Shown here: positions 7,861 through 16,315 of the stretch, piece after piece
Position numbering within the stretch: position 1 is the first letter of the stretch
How the letters are laid out: every line of letters begins with the position of its first letter
Source: Bacteroidota bacterium
GTDB taxonomy: Bacteria > Bacteroidota > Bacteroidia > Cytophagales > Cyclobacteriaceae
Length of the DNA stretch: 26,663 bases
Assembly (NCBI GenBank): GCA_023417065.1
Contig: JAEZGH010000015.1
Span: forward strand, 1 to 26,663
Direction of reading: 5' to 3'
Position numbers and translations under genes: made by a program
Notes under the pieces: model-generated
What the model saw: the letters and a program-made list of their open reading frames with translations, nothing else
Database searches by the model: none
Told to the model about the DNA's origin: nothing

Positions 7861-9186
7861 ATGACTTGCTGCATTCGTTGTCTTCTGTTCTTCTTCTTCG
7901 CACTGCTCCCTTTCACGGTGTCGGCGCAATTCCAGGAGCGCGGCATACCGTATGGTCGATATTACGGCCCTCGTGAATACGAAGCCGACCCTCAAAACTG
8001 GGTAGCACTCCAGCGCAGCAGTGGTGTGATGTACTTCGGCAATGGCGACGGCATCATGACGTATAACGGTGAACGGTGGAACCTCACTCCTCTTCCGAAC
8101 AGCAACCTCGTAAGATCACTGTGCGAAAAGGACGACGTACTGTTCATCGGAGGCTACAGCGAGATCGGCTTCCTCAGGGAGGAAATGCCAGGCACGCCGA
8201 CGTACGTGACACTCACCGACAAGTTGCCTGAACATCAGCGAGACTTCGGGCATGTGTGGAGCGCTGTCAATCACCATGGGAGCATTTACTTTACTACGGA
8301 CCAGGGAATTTTCATTTGGAAGGAAAGTCATTTCGATTCCCTTATCGTCGAGTCGTCTTATCCACGCGCATTCCACAGCGTTTGCAACGACACCATGTAC
8401 ATTCAGCCAGTCATGGGCGCACTCTCGATCATACAAGGTCAAAAGGTGAATCCTGTCAAGGGTGGCGATTTCTATAGCGACAAACGAATTACGGCCATCA
8501 TGCCCTTTTCAGGTGGCGTCAAGATGATCTGCACACTGGACCACGGTGTGTTTTTGTACGACGGTAGGCGCAGTACGCCTTTTGAAACTGCTGCACAATC
8601 GTTTCTCCGGACAAACAGGCTGTACAAGGCAATCCGCCTGAGCGATGGAACATACGCCTTCGGGACGCTCAATGGCGGTGTCGTCCTGCTGAAACACGAC
8701 GGCGCGATAATTCAACTGCTTGACAAAAAGAGCGGACTGGGTGACAACGCTGTTTACAGCCTGACGGAAGATCGCGAAGGTGGACTGTGGATCACACATT
8801 CAGTCGGCATCACGCGCGTGGCGTTTCGTCAGCCGTTTACGTGGTTCGACAGTCGCAACGGACTCGAGGGCGCCGTGAATGACATCATCAGATTTGAAGG
8901 AGACCTCTATGTGGGGACAATGCTTGGACTGTATAAGCTTCGTCCTGCGTCGTCGTTCGAGCACGCAGCAAAATTTGAAAAGGTGCACGAGGTAAGTTCT
9001 TCGGTTTGGGCGATGGCTGCGCGCCACGGCGCTCTCCTGCTGATTACCGACGATGGCACGATGCAGCTTAAGGGCGGAAGGTTCTCCGTCGTCGACCATT
9101 ACTCCGGTGCCGTAATGCACGCCTCATCATTTGATCCTGACGTTGTGTACGTCGGCCTTGTAGACGGAATCGTCCGAATTGAGTAA
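7861..9186 (+). CDS. Exported two-component-regulator-type beta-propeller protein without output domain
   Basis: The 441-residue product begins with a signal peptide (1-22, ending FTVSAQ). The rest consists of propeller blades of the kind found in the periplasmic sensor half of Bacteroidota hybrid sensors and SusR-like regulators: short motifs such as GLGDNAVYSLTEDREGGLWI and GLEGAVNDIIRFEGDLYVGT, each ending in a G-L/I-x-K/R strand. Full-length relatives continue into a Y_Y_Y domain, a membrane helix and a kinase or DNA-binding module. Here the gene stops right after the blades and a strong terminator follows 28 bp later, so nothing transmits a signal to the cytoplasm. It may be a soluble ligand binder or an accepted truncation. 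The ATG at 7861 is chosen over a TTG at 7852 because it directly precedes the signal peptide. Confidence 0.82.
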   Translation: MTCCIRCLLFFFFALLPFTVSAQFQERGIPYGRYYGPREYEADPQNWVALQRSSGVMYFGNGDGIMTYNGERWNLTPLPNSNLVRSLCEKDDVLFIGGYSEIGFLREEMPGTPTYVTLTDKLPEHQRDFGHVWSAVNHHGSIYFTTDQGIFIWKESHFDSLIVESSYPRAFHSVCNDTMYIQPVMGALSIIQGQKVNPVKGGDFYSDKRITAIMPFSGGVKMICTLDHGVFLYDGRRSTPFETAAQSFLRTNRLYKAIRLSDGTYAFGTLNGGVVLLKHDGAIIQLLDKKSGLGDNAVYSLTEDREGGLWITHSVGITRVAFRQPFTWFDSRNGLEGAVNDIIRFEGDLYVGTMLGLYKLRPASSFEHAAKFEKVHEVSSSVWAMAARHGALLLITDDGTMQLKGGRFSVVDHYSGAVMHASSFDPDVVYVGLVDGIVRIE

Positions 9187-9213
9187 CCGGTAACGAGATC
9201 CACGTTTGAAGGT

Positions 9214-9249
9214 GTCGGGCTGCCCTCGGGCGGCCTGACTTTTGTTTTT
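9214..9249 (+). terminator. Strong intrinsic terminator after the propeller gene
   Basis: A 12-position inverted repeat at 9214-9239 (GTCGGGCTGCCC pairing with GGGCGGCCTGAC, two G-T wobbles) is followed by TTTTGTTTTT. It sits between two convergent genes, and the T-tract overlaps the stop codon of the minus-strand gene at 9248. It clearly serves the plus gene and may partly serve both. Confidence 0.85.
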
Positions 9250-9622
9250 ACTCGACCTTTCTGAAGGTCAGGATGTCGCCGGCGGGCGCCTCATAGAAGT
9301 TGCCGATCTGAAGGGTGTTACCACTGACTTTAAAGTGGTAGTCATGAAAGGTCAGCGTAGCCGCGAGCATCCAGTGGATAGAAATTTTATCGTCAGGAAG
9401 TAATTTGTATTCGTAGGGACCAGTTCGGTAAGGCTCTGTCCTTTTCAAAAACATCAGTTCCCGGTCGTCGAATATGGTGGAGAATGACAACGTATCTGTA
9501 TTGTCATCCACACGTACCCAGTCGCCCCGGAGCTGTCCAGGCGTAACATTGGGTGCATCGTCGTCGGAACAGGAAGCGAAAGCCAGAACGGAGGTGATCA
9601 GTATCAAGGCTGGGCAGCGCAT
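9248..9622 (-). CDS. Small lipoprotein, possibly lipocalin-like
   Basis: The 124-residue product starts MRCPALILITSVLAFASC, a signal with a lipobox cysteine at residue 18 followed by SDDD. The mature part opens QLRGDWVRVDDNTDTLSF and proceeds through short strands to a C-terminal ILTFRKVE. This is the pattern of small Bacteroidota lipocalin-like lipoproteins that begin with a G-x-W motif; the fold is inferred from that motif only. The frame stays open upstream to 9847, but the lipoprotein signal fixes the start at 9622. It is convergent with the propeller gene. Confidence 0.75.
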   Translation of the reverse strand: MRCPALILITSVLAFASCSDDDAPNVTPGQLRGDWVRVDDNTDTLSFSTIFDDRELMFLKRTEPYRTGPYEYKLLPDDKISIHWMLAATLTFHDYHFKVSGNTLQIGNFYEAPAGDILTFRKVE

Positions 9623-9940
9623 AACGCAAGAATTTAGGTTTTCGATCGAGGTATCCCTGTAATCGACACCGCGTGCGGGCAGTAAGTTGGAAGGTATCGC
9701 CAAAACACCGCGCGGGGCAGACATTGCGGCAGGGATAGCAGTGGAAAGCAAATAGGGAACACTAAACAAAAGATGGCTTGCTCCAAGAAGAAGGCGGCGT
9801 GAGGTAAGCGCTAAACGCACAGCTTGGAACGGATAGCCCGGTGGCACGGAGCAGTAATAATGCTAGGAAACGGAAGCGAACAGTGCCAGCCGCCCACACA
9901 AAAGATTTTCCACGAATTGCATAGACGCATGCACGTGCAG
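9623..9940. other. Gene-free spacer
   Basis: These 318 bp lie between the small lipoprotein gene and the rhomboid gene, both minus. The lipoprotein promoter should be here but no box could be assigned. The frame open through 9623-9847 is an upstream extension without independent support. A 10-bp palindrome, TGCACGTGCA, lies at 9930-9939, directly after the rhomboid stop. Nothing else is seen. Confidence 0.45.
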
Positions 9941-10609
9941 CTAACCGTGAACCTGCGGATACGGCGAGATCTTTTTCGCATATGCGCGAAGCAACAATCC
10001 AATCAGTGCACCCGTCAGTAACGCCGGCGCGTGACCGTCTTCAAAGAAGATCAATACAACTGCTCCGAGGAAGCCTGCCAGAGGAATGAAGAGGTACCCT
10101 TTCGGGAATAATATGCGGTTGATGAACACGTACAAATACAGCGCACCCATTACGCCATACAAGGCTGTTGATGACCCACCACCGGAAGTGGTCATACCTC
10201 CTGGCGTTGTTTCCCAATACAGGATAGTGGCCTGTCCGACGATTGCGGCGCCGAAGTAAATCAGAAGAAGACCTCTACCGTAAAGGTGCTCAGCGATGGG
10301 AACGAAGGCGAGAAAGAATATACCGTTGAATACACATTGCCATACTCCCATGGGCTGAATGAACAGAGGTGTTATCAGGCGCCACCATTCTCCTTCGAGC
10401 ATGGCCTGACGATTCCGATTTAGTGACGGTATGATGTCAGGGAATAAAAACTGAAGACTTGTCACAACTGCGGTGACAGCAAGAATAATGATGGTGGTGC
10501 GGAGCCTGCTGAATTGAATGTTCCCGCCTTTGTTCTTGTAGAAATGCCAGGCGAAGTGCATCGCAGGAGGAAGCACCAATGCGTTTGCGACATAGAAAAC
10601 GATCTTCAT
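9941..10609 (-). CDS. Rhomboid family intramembrane serine protease
   Basis: The 222-residue protein is polytopic and shows rhomboid landmarks in order: GEWWRLITPLF at 73-83, an asparagine at 95 in the second core helix, the serine motif GSSTALYGVMGAL at 145-157 with the likely nucleophile S147, and the likely catalytic histidine H193 in the last core helix (DGHAPALL). Rhomboids cut membrane-spanning substrates inside the bilayer. Two departures from the usual pattern are visible. The residue at the usual HxxxN histidine position is glutamine (Q91), and the glycine after the nucleophile is threonine (T148). The catalytic dyad is kept, so activity is plausible. The gene lies 88 bp downstream of the acetolactate decarboxylase gene. 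Confidence 0.85.
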   Translation of the reverse strand: MKIVFYVANALVLPPAMHFAWHFYKNKGGNIQFSRLRTTIIILAVTAVVTSLQFLFPDIIPSLNRNRQAMLEGEWWRLITPLFIQPMGVWQCVFNGIFFLAFVPIAEHLYGRGLLLIYFGAAIVGQATILYWETTPGGMTTSGGGSSTALYGVMGALYLYVFINRILFPKGYLFIPLAGFLGAVVLIFFEDGHAPALLTGALIGLLLRAYAKKISPYPQVHG

Positions 10610-10697
10610 GACTCCGAACGGGTTGGGTTCAATTTAACCAAATCAGCCTGATACTTTGCCATGTATCTGGTACCAAGGCTAAATTGTTATCAGCGCA

Positions 10698-11414
10698 CTA
10701 CTCCGCGGGGAGGAAGAGCGTTGCGCCTCCCCTTTTGAGCAGCAACGCATCGAGGTGGCCCATCATCGCACGATTTGTTGTGATGAGATGCATATGCAGG
10801 AAGGTGTCGTGATGTGTGAAGATCGCCTTGTGTTTTGAAGAGAAGAAGCCGATGATTTCCGATGCTTCGTTATTCAGGTGATAATTCACCTGCCCCTGAT
10901 GCGCTTCGGCAGGTGAGCTGACCTTCGATCCTTTCGGTAGATTGACGACGTGAATTTTCGCCTCTTCCACAACGCCGTTGATACGGAACATAAAGGGCCG
11001 TGGCGAGGTCGCCGTAATCTGATCGAGGTATTGCTCAAGTTGATGGATCGTCTGTACGCTGTCAGGTAACGCGGACACTTTCCATTTGGCGATGTTTGCA
11101 TATCCGAAGAAGGGCGCCTTGACGGAAAACGTTTCTTCCACTATCATGGACGTCTCCGAAGTTACCGTGGATTTGTAACACTTGCCGTCAATGATGAGGA
11201 TTTCGCCTGCAAGGTACTCGACAGGACCTAGTCCGTACAGGTGGGTCTTGTTTGAAATCGTATCGAGGTCTATAGTGCCGGTGAGTTGTCCCTTCCACAT
11301 GACGTTGCGCATTTGACCAACAACCTTTACCGTGTTGTCAGGCTTCTTTTCCACGGACGTACAAGACGTAAATGCTGAAGCTAAAAGAGAAACGATTATG
11401 ATCCGGATTGTCAT
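10698..11414 (-). CDS. Acetolactate decarboxylase, lipoprotein form
   Basis: Acetolactate decarboxylase converts acetolactate to acetoin and CO2. The 238-residue product keeps the family core: GTIDLDTI, HLYGLGPVEYLAGEILIIDG at 58-77, an arginine at 144, and the zinc site H207-x-H209 plus H220. The 2- and 11-residue spacings of these histidines are exactly those known from the Brevibacillus enzyme. The N-terminus MTIRIIIVSLLASAFTSC is a lipoprotein signal with Cys18, so the enzyme should sit outside the cytoplasm. The open frame runs up to 11471, but the ATG at 11414 precedes the signal. No acetolactate synthase is nearby. The upstream neighbour is a Na+/H+ antiporter, 66 bp away. Confidence 0.93.
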   Translation of the reverse strand: MTIRIIIVSLLASAFTSCTSVEKKPDNTVKVVGQMRNVMWKGQLTGTIDLDTISNKTHLYGLGPVEYLAGEILIIDGKCYKSTVTSETSMIVEETFSVKAPFFGYANIAKWKVSALPDSVQTIHQLEQYLDQITATSPRPFMFRINGVVEEAKIHVVNLPKGSKVSSPAEAHQGQVNYHLNNEASEIIGFFSSKHKAIFTHHDTFLHMHLITTNRAMMGHLDALLLKRGGATLFLPAE

Positions 11415-11480
11415 GTCTGAGATTTTGATTCGCTCGTTTCCGAAAAACGGAACGTCATGACGACTGGGCACAGAAGTCGT

Positions 11481-12719
11481 TTATGACAACACTTTTCCGG
11501 CCACCTTGCCAATCGTGAGTCCCTGCACCAAAATAGAAAACACCACTACGAAATACGTCATTTCGAGGAGCAGGTCTTTGTACTCGTGGTCACCGATTGC
11601 AAGTACCAGTGCAATGGAAACGCCTCCGCGCAATCCGCCCCACACCAGCAACGTAAGCGGTCCGCGACGCAGTTTGGGTTTGAAAGGGATTGCCAGCGAA
11701 GGAAGCCAGATCGAAAGGAAACGTGCGAACAACACGATGACAATTGCCACGAGCGAGATGAGCCAGTAACTTTTCAGGTCGGGAATGAGAAGCAACTCGA
11801 ACCCGATAAACAGGAAGAGGATCGCGTTGAGGATTTCGTCAATCAGTTCCCAGAACTTGTTGAGGTAATCCTTGGTGACGTCGGACATCGCCACTTTGCG
11901 CGCGTAGTTGCCGATGAAAAGTCCGGCGGCCACCATGGTAAGCGGTCCTGAAATATGAAGTTCTCTTGCCACGAGGTACCCTCCCATGACGACGGCGAGA
12001 GTTATCATCGCCGATACGATATAGTCGTCGATACCTTTGATCGCGTTGGATGCCACGTATCCCAGCATACCGCCGAGAAGCAAACCTCCAACTGCTTCTT
12101 TCAGGAGCAGCCAGGTCACCGCGGAAAAAGATATATCGATGCTGCTGGATTGCGTTAGTTGCAGGATGACGGAGAACAAAACAACGGCGACCCCGTCGTT
12201 GAAGAGGGACTCGCCGGCGATCTTGGTCTCCAGCGTTTTCGGTACGTCGGCTTTCTTAAGGATGCCGAGAACAGCGATAGGATCTGTGGGCGAGATCAGG
12301 GAGCCAAAGAGAAGGCAGTATAGAAAGGGTACATCAATACCCCACCATGACGTGAGGTAGAAGATGCCCCATCCGATGAAGAATGTCGAGAAGATAACGC
12401 TGATGGTTGAGAGGGTAATCACGGCCATTCGTTGCTGCCTGAGGTCCGCGAAGTTCACATGGATTGCGCCCGCGAAGAGCAGGAAGTTAAGCATAGCGCC
12501 CATGAGCACTTCCGTGAAGTCGAATTCCCGAATGAGGGTGAAGAACTTCGTTGACAAATCCGGAAAGAGTACGTTGCCACCGAACCTAACGACAATGGAG
12601 GCAAGGATTGCCATCAGCATGATACCGATAGTGGACGGCAGCTTCAGAAACCGATGGTTTAAGTAGGAAAAAAGGGCTGCAAGAACAATGAGTGCTGAGA
12701 ACGAGTAGTATAATTCCAT
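11481..12719 (-). CDS. CPA1-type Na+(K+)/H+ antiporter
   Basis: The 412-residue polytopic membrane protein has the CPA1 signatures. FGSLISPTDPIAVL holds the TDP motif at 145-147. GESLFNDGVAVVLF holds the ND pair at 174-175, with D175 the expected cation-binding residue. WGGLRGGVSIALVLAI lies in the C-terminal third. About 12 membrane spans are expected. Such proteins exchange Na+ or K+ for H+ across the inner membrane. The ATG at 12719 starts MELYYSFSALIVL directly before the first span; the frame extends 11 codons further without support. It could share a transcript with the decarboxylase gene (66-bp gap). Confidence 0.93.
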   Translation of the reverse strand: MELYYSFSALIVLAALFSYLNHRFLKLPSTIGIMLMAILASIVVRFGGNVLFPDLSTKFFTLIREFDFTEVLMGAMLNFLLFAGAIHVNFADLRQQRMAVITLSTISVIFSTFFIGWGIFYLTSWWGIDVPFLYCLLFGSLISPTDPIAVLGILKKADVPKTLETKIAGESLFNDGVAVVLFSVILQLTQSSSIDISFSAVTWLLLKEAVGGLLLGGMLGYVASNAIKGIDDYIVSAMITLAVVMGGYLVARELHISGPLTMVAAGLFIGNYARKVAMSDVTKDYLNKFWELIDEILNAILFLFIGFELLLIPDLKSYWLISLVAIVIVLFARFLSIWLPSLAIPFKPKLRRGPLTLLVWGGLRGGVSIALVLAIGDHEYKDLLLEMTYFVVVFSILVQGLTIGKVAGKVLS

Positions 12720-13068
12720 AAGTCCACGAATCGCGCGCGCAATAATACGCAATCCCGATTTTTTGAGAAAGGCCGTGGGAATACGTGGCGCTTAAAATGC
12801 TCGTAATCGCGGATTCAGGGCCTCAGGGGCCGATTTTTTTTGTTTTCAACGTCAAGCTTTGGGCGATGGGGACGCGCGGCCGGAGGTGGCGTTGCCTGGC
12901 AATTGTTGCGTTTGCTGCTCGTGGAAGGCCCTTTTCATCCGTCATCCTGACCTCACTCAATGTTCACCACCCTGCCAACCTGCTAACTGGCACGCCACAC
13001 CCTGGCAACAGTGCCTGGCAACTCCGTCCGCATTTCCTTCTGTGGTACCTGTAAATCTCGCGATCTCA
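12720..13068. other. Gene-free spacer with repeat words
   Basis: These 349 bp separate the antiporter and the first S41 peptidase gene. The part at 12816-12842 has a GGCC-TCAGG-GGCC inverted repeat followed by eight T on the plus strand, but the stem is only 4 bp. The part at 12972-13020 is built of CTGGCAA/CCTGCCAA-type words. Open frames here (12785-13054, 12859-13332) pass through the words and look spurious. Confidence 0.5.
12972..13020. repeat. Heptad-like repeat, ACCGGCA class
   Basis: Words CTGCCAA, CCTGCTA and ACTGGCA follow each other in 7-bp register at 12972-12992. CCCTGGC and CCTGGCA recur at 13000-13006 and 13014-13020. The register is looser than at the other loci. Confidence 0.45.
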
Positions 13069-15291
13069 TTATTTCACATTAGCATTAATCCACTCCACGG
13101 CTTTATCGAGCACTTCATCTTTGCCAGCCCTTATCCCTTTAATCGTTGGTCGCACGACAACATGGGGCTGGAGTCCCAGTCGCTGCAGCTGCCTTCCGTC
13201 GGCGTGCCATACCCCCTGACCGCTGAAATTCAAAATCATTCCTCCCGGAATCTCAAAACGCGTGACGTCGCCGTTGGCACCTGCTGTTGGACTACCGATG
13301 AAGACTGTGTTATTCATCTGTTCAAAGAATAGTCCCGTATGTTCCGACTGACTCACTGCCATGTGGTCGATCAGCATGACTGTTTTGCCCTTGTACTTCC
13401 ATTTATTCGATGACGCAACCGTCTGAATGAATTCAGTGTACGATTTACTTGAAAGCACGTCACCACTGGTTATGTTCGGCCCCAGAACTTCGCGTTTCCG
13501 ATACAATGCCAGCGGAATGTTTTTCCTCTCCGACAGCCGCGGTGCAATGCTCCACGCCGTCCCTTTTGGATAGCCGCGCATATCGAAGATGATGGCCTTG
13601 GTGTTTTTCAAACGTTCAAACATTTCGTCTGTCTGTCCAACTTCCATCCGTGTCAGGTCAGCGTAACCAATACCATCAGTTATCATTGATATCGTATCCA
13701 TCCGATAATTGGGCATGAAGCCTTTGTTGTAGTCATTTGTCCATTTGATCCGAATATCGCGCTGCTTACCACGTTGGTCTCCGATCGTAAAAATACCTGT
13801 TCCGCCTTCATCACCGCGCACACTGTACCAGGCGCTTCGCTGACTCATCGGCTCGGCAGTGGAATGCGCGAAGTAAGGAGGATACTTTTTCATTATCTCC
13901 CCGACTGGAACGCCGTTGATTTTCAGAATGACATCACCCAGACGAATGCCCAGAGTCTTGCACACAGAATCACTTCTTAGTTGTGTCACAACTACCTGGT
14001 CTTCGATAAGGTCAACGACAAACGGTGGCGGCGCTTCGCCCATCAGCTTTATCAACGCAGCGTTGCCTGAAATGTAGCCGTGCGTGTCATTGATATTCGC
14101 GTACATCTTTGCAACGGCCAGCCCATACTCGTTCTCATTTGCGGCAGCAACGAATTCTGGAAGTGCAGCCTTTAACACGCTTCGCCAGTCGTTGTCCATG
14201 AGGTCATAGTACGGAAAGAAGTGTTCGATAACCGTGAACATCTTTGCCGCAGCCAGAACACGATATCCGATAGCAGGATAAGTTTCATTCGGATATCGTC
14301 CGCCGGATCGGACCTGCGAACTCTTTCTGCTTACTGGCTTCTTGTTCGGATGAACTTCTCCCGAAAATAGTTGCCGTGCTACTTTAACGGGATCCTCCGT
14401 AGGTGAGTATTGGTAATCAACTGTAGGATTAAATCCACTTGGCAGTACCAGATCATTCGTCTTGAATCTCACCAAAAGCGTCTCCGAAAAATTGAAAGTA
14501 TCCCATAAGGGGATTCTGCCACTTATATCCGGGGACGTGCTGATAATCGAACCCACGCCAGATGCCTGTTGTGCCAACGCGACCAGTGGCAGCTCCGAAT
14601 GCTCGTTGATAATCCACGCTACTTTGCGATTTGCCTTTTCAAAGCTGCCCTGCTCAACGTGGCTTCGCAGAACCTCATTGATAGTGTAACCGCCGGAGGT
14701 CCCGTCAGCCTCGGGTTTGAATCCTGAATAGTATTTATACCTCAACCGTGGTACATCGGCTGTCGACAAAGCACTGTTCAGACCGTCAAAATAGAATCCA
14801 AGGTAGCCTCGGTAGTTCTCCGGGAGCGGAGGACTCTGTCGGAGGTCGAAAATTATCTCCTTACCGGAAGCCGATATTTTTTGCCCTACTTCCCTGACAA
14901 AATCCATCATTTTGTAATAGTCGTCGAACATGGTATACCCGCTGATTTTTATTACCAGAACATGGTCATCCTGAAATTCAGCAGATAAAATTTCTGCGGG
15001 TGCATCTTGTGGATCCTGCGTCACTAAATATGTGTCAGGATCATTCAGGGTTGTGAGCCACCGGCTAAGCACAGTACGCCATTCCTCTTCCGAATGTGCT
15101 TTCAGCATCGCCGGTACATTCGCAGCGAATGCCGAATCCAAATCACTTCCCGGACTATCAGGATGGAAATACCTGATCAATCCCCACAGCTCACATGCTT
15201 TCGACAGTTTTTCATAGTCGGGATTCGATTGGGAATGAAGGCTGATGCCACAGGCAAAAAGGCATACAGACAGGACAACGGTACGTTTCAT
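13069..15291 (-). CDS. S41 family peptidase with degenerate protease-like N-terminal half
   Basis: The 740-residue product has a signal peptide (1-20). The C-terminal half, about 340-740, is a complete S41 unit: a helical start (AAKMFTVIEHFFPYYDL), a PDZ-like segment at 434-468 (GIRLGDVILKINGVPV), then the protease core with AIIFDMRGYPKG at 566 and VMLIDHMAVSQSEH, where S647 is the likely nucleophile. The N-terminal half repeats the same order in weaker form: WGLIRYFHP at 36, EIIFDLRQSPP at 145 and VAWIINEHSELPL at 224, where the nucleophile position appears to be glutamate. It reads as an inactive copy fused to an active one. S41 enzymes cut proteins outside the cytoplasm. A paralogue lies at 18230-19888. 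The start codon is directly preceded by a heptad repeat. Confidence 0.88.
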   Translation of the reverse strand: MKRTVVLSVCLFACGISLHSQSNPDYEKLSKACELWGLIRYFHPDSPGSDLDSAFAANVPAMLKAHSEEEWRTVLSRWLTTLNDPDTYLVTQDPQDAPAEILSAEFQDDHVLVIKISGYTMFDDYYKMMDFVREVGQKISASGKEIIFDLRQSPPLPENYRGYLGFYFDGLNSALSTADVPRLRYKYYSGFKPEADGTSGGYTINEVLRSHVEQGSFEKANRKVAWIINEHSELPLVALAQQASGVGSIISTSPDISGRIPLWDTFNFSETLLVRFKTNDLVLPSGFNPTVDYQYSPTEDPVKVARQLFSGEVHPNKKPVSRKSSQVRSGGRYPNETYPAIGYRVLAAAKMFTVIEHFFPYYDLMDNDWRSVLKAALPEFVAAANENEYGLAVAKMYANINDTHGYISGNAALIKLMGEAPPPFVVDLIEDQVVVTQLRSDSVCKTLGIRLGDVILKINGVPVGEIMKKYPPYFAHSTAEPMSQRSAWYSVRGDEGGTGIFTIGDQRGKQRDIRIKWTNDYNKGFMPNYRMDTISMITDGIGYADLTRMEVGQTDEMFERLKNTKAIIFDMRGYPKGTAWSIAPRLSERKNIPLALYRKREVLGPNITSGDVLSSKSYTEFIQTVASSNKWKYKGKTVMLIDHMAVSQSEHTGLFFEQMNNTVFIGSPTAGANGDVTRFEIPGGMILNFSGQGVWHADGRQLQRLGLQPHVVVRPTIKGIRAGKDEVLDKAVEWINANVK

Positions 15292-15300
15292 ATCAAGTGA

Positions 15301-15366
15301 GGTTCAAGTTTCAGATATCAAGTCAAGGCTTTCACACACCGGCAACAGGTAACCGGCAGGAACAAC
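15301..15366. repeat. Heptad-period arrays, GGTTCAA class then ACCGGCA class
   Basis: Three 7-bp units lie at 15301-15321 (GGTTCAA, GTTTCAG, then ATATCAA), 10 bp upstream of the S41 start codon. A second run at 15339-15359 (CCGGCAA, CAGGTAA, CCGGCAG) lies just past the stop of the MarR gene. Together they fill almost the whole 77-bp gap between the two genes. Confidence 0.7.
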
Positions 15367-15368
15367 TG

Positions 15369-15788
15369 TCAATCACCCTTCCCCATTCTCTCAAGATTCG
15401 TTATCATTTTCTCCAACGTCCTCATCACATTGAGATAATCTTTCTCCGGGATATCCTGCATGGCATTTTGCCGGAACTCATTTTGTATCTGGACGCACCG
15501 CTGATGCAAGTCCCTCCCCTTTTCTGTCAGCGTTAATAAGGAAGTCTCCGCCAACACTTCGCGATCAATCAAATCGTCAATGGCAATTCCGACATTATCC
15601 TCTCCACTAAACTCTTTCAGGATAGCAATGACCGATGATCGATTAACATCTTTTCCTTCACCAACCGAATTGAGCACCTGCCACTGCAGACGATTTATGC
15701 CCAGTTCCGCGTGAATGTTATTAATACCTTCCGTGAGAAGGTTGTCCAGTTTCTTAAGATAATAGCCGATGGGAAGTTCGCGTGTCAT
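15369..15788 (-). CDS. MarR family transcriptional regulator
   Basis: The 139-residue product fits the MarR fold. It has an N-terminal dimerisation helix (IGYYLKKLDNLLTEGIN), a winged-helix core with LQWQVLNSV at about 35-43 and helix-turn-helix residues around RSSVIAIL, a wing region (LIDREVLAETSLLTLTEKGRDL), and a long C-terminal helix. The ATG at 15788 is preferred over a GTG at 15806, which would overlap the upstream gene. The gap to the upstream lipoprotein gene is 8 bp, so the two are almost certainly one transcript. MarR proteins usually repress nearby genes in response to small ligands; the target is not evident. Confidence 0.85.
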   Translation of the reverse strand: MTRELPIGYYLKKLDNLLTEGINNIHAELGINRLQWQVLNSVGEGKDVNRSSVIAILKEFSGEDNVGIAIDDLIDREVLAETSLLTLTEKGRDLHQRCVQIQNEFRQNAMQDIPEKDYLNVMRTLEKMITNLERMGKGD

Positions 15789-15796
15789 ACTAAATG

Positions 15797-16315
15797 TCAA
15801 TGCCACTTAACCGCTGTGTTTTCCAACGGATCGATCCCTTTAGCCGCAGAGAAGTCGTCCATAGCGTATTGCGTCCACCATGTGTAGTAAGCATCCGCCG
15901 CAACCCGATGAGAATAAGCCTCATCAGCCAGCTCCAGCACATCGGCATCCCGTACGGCGAGAACAGGATTCTGCGACGGAAAACGATCAACAAACGAATC
16001 TTTGGTGACAGATTCCGTCCGGATAGCTTCAATCGTCCACAATACAAGCATTCCCAGGTAGCACTCCTGCTCGTGCAGCGACGAAACCGGATTCCGTGGA
16101 AAACTCAGGATGCGGTCCGTTGCATTCCTATATTCCAATAGCTCAGGGATATCACGAGCTGTAAACGCCGGCAAAGTGGGAGACGCATACTTATTCGACT
16201 TCAATTCGCTGATAAACGTTTCCAATGAGATGACATCACTGGACGCATTTGGATCACATGAAAAGACCAGGGAGGTCAACACGAACAAACCGATCAGCGC
16301 TAATGCATTATTCAT
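15797..16315 (-). CDS. Lipoprotein, DUF4943-like
   Basis: The 172-residue product has a lipoprotein signal (MNNALALIGLFVLTSLVFSC, Cys20). The mature part has the sequence pattern ELKSNKY...LPAFTARDIPELLEYRN...ILSFPRNPVSSL...ECYLGMLVLWTIEAIR, which I associate with the Bacteroidota family DUF4943; this is a recollection, not a search result. The function of that family is unknown. The start is the ATG at 16315, not the TTG three codons earlier. It precedes the MarR gene by 8 bp. The upstream 15-mer at 16346-16332 is also found before the GLPGLI gene. Confidence 0.72.
   Translation of the reverse strand: MNNALALIGLFVLTSLVFSCDPNASSDVISLETFISELKSNKYASPTLPAFTARDIPELLEYRNATDRILSFPRNPVSSLHEQECYLGMLVLWTIEAIRTESVTKDSFVDRFPSQNPVLAVRDADVLELADEAYSHRVAADAYYTWWTQYAMDDFSAAKGIDPLENTAVKWH

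Noticed and set aside
9623..9847. N-terminal extension of 75 codons on the small lipoprotein
   Set aside because: The internal ATG at 9622 starts a proper lipoprotein signal, which would be useless in the middle of a longer protein.
12816..12842. Plus-strand terminator before eight T
   Set aside because: The stem is only 4 bp (GGCC/GGCC) and no plus-strand gene precedes it.
12785..13332. Plus-strand frames between antiporter and S41 genes
   Set aside because: They read through repeat words or the 3' end of the S41 gene on the other strand, with no domain-like sequence.
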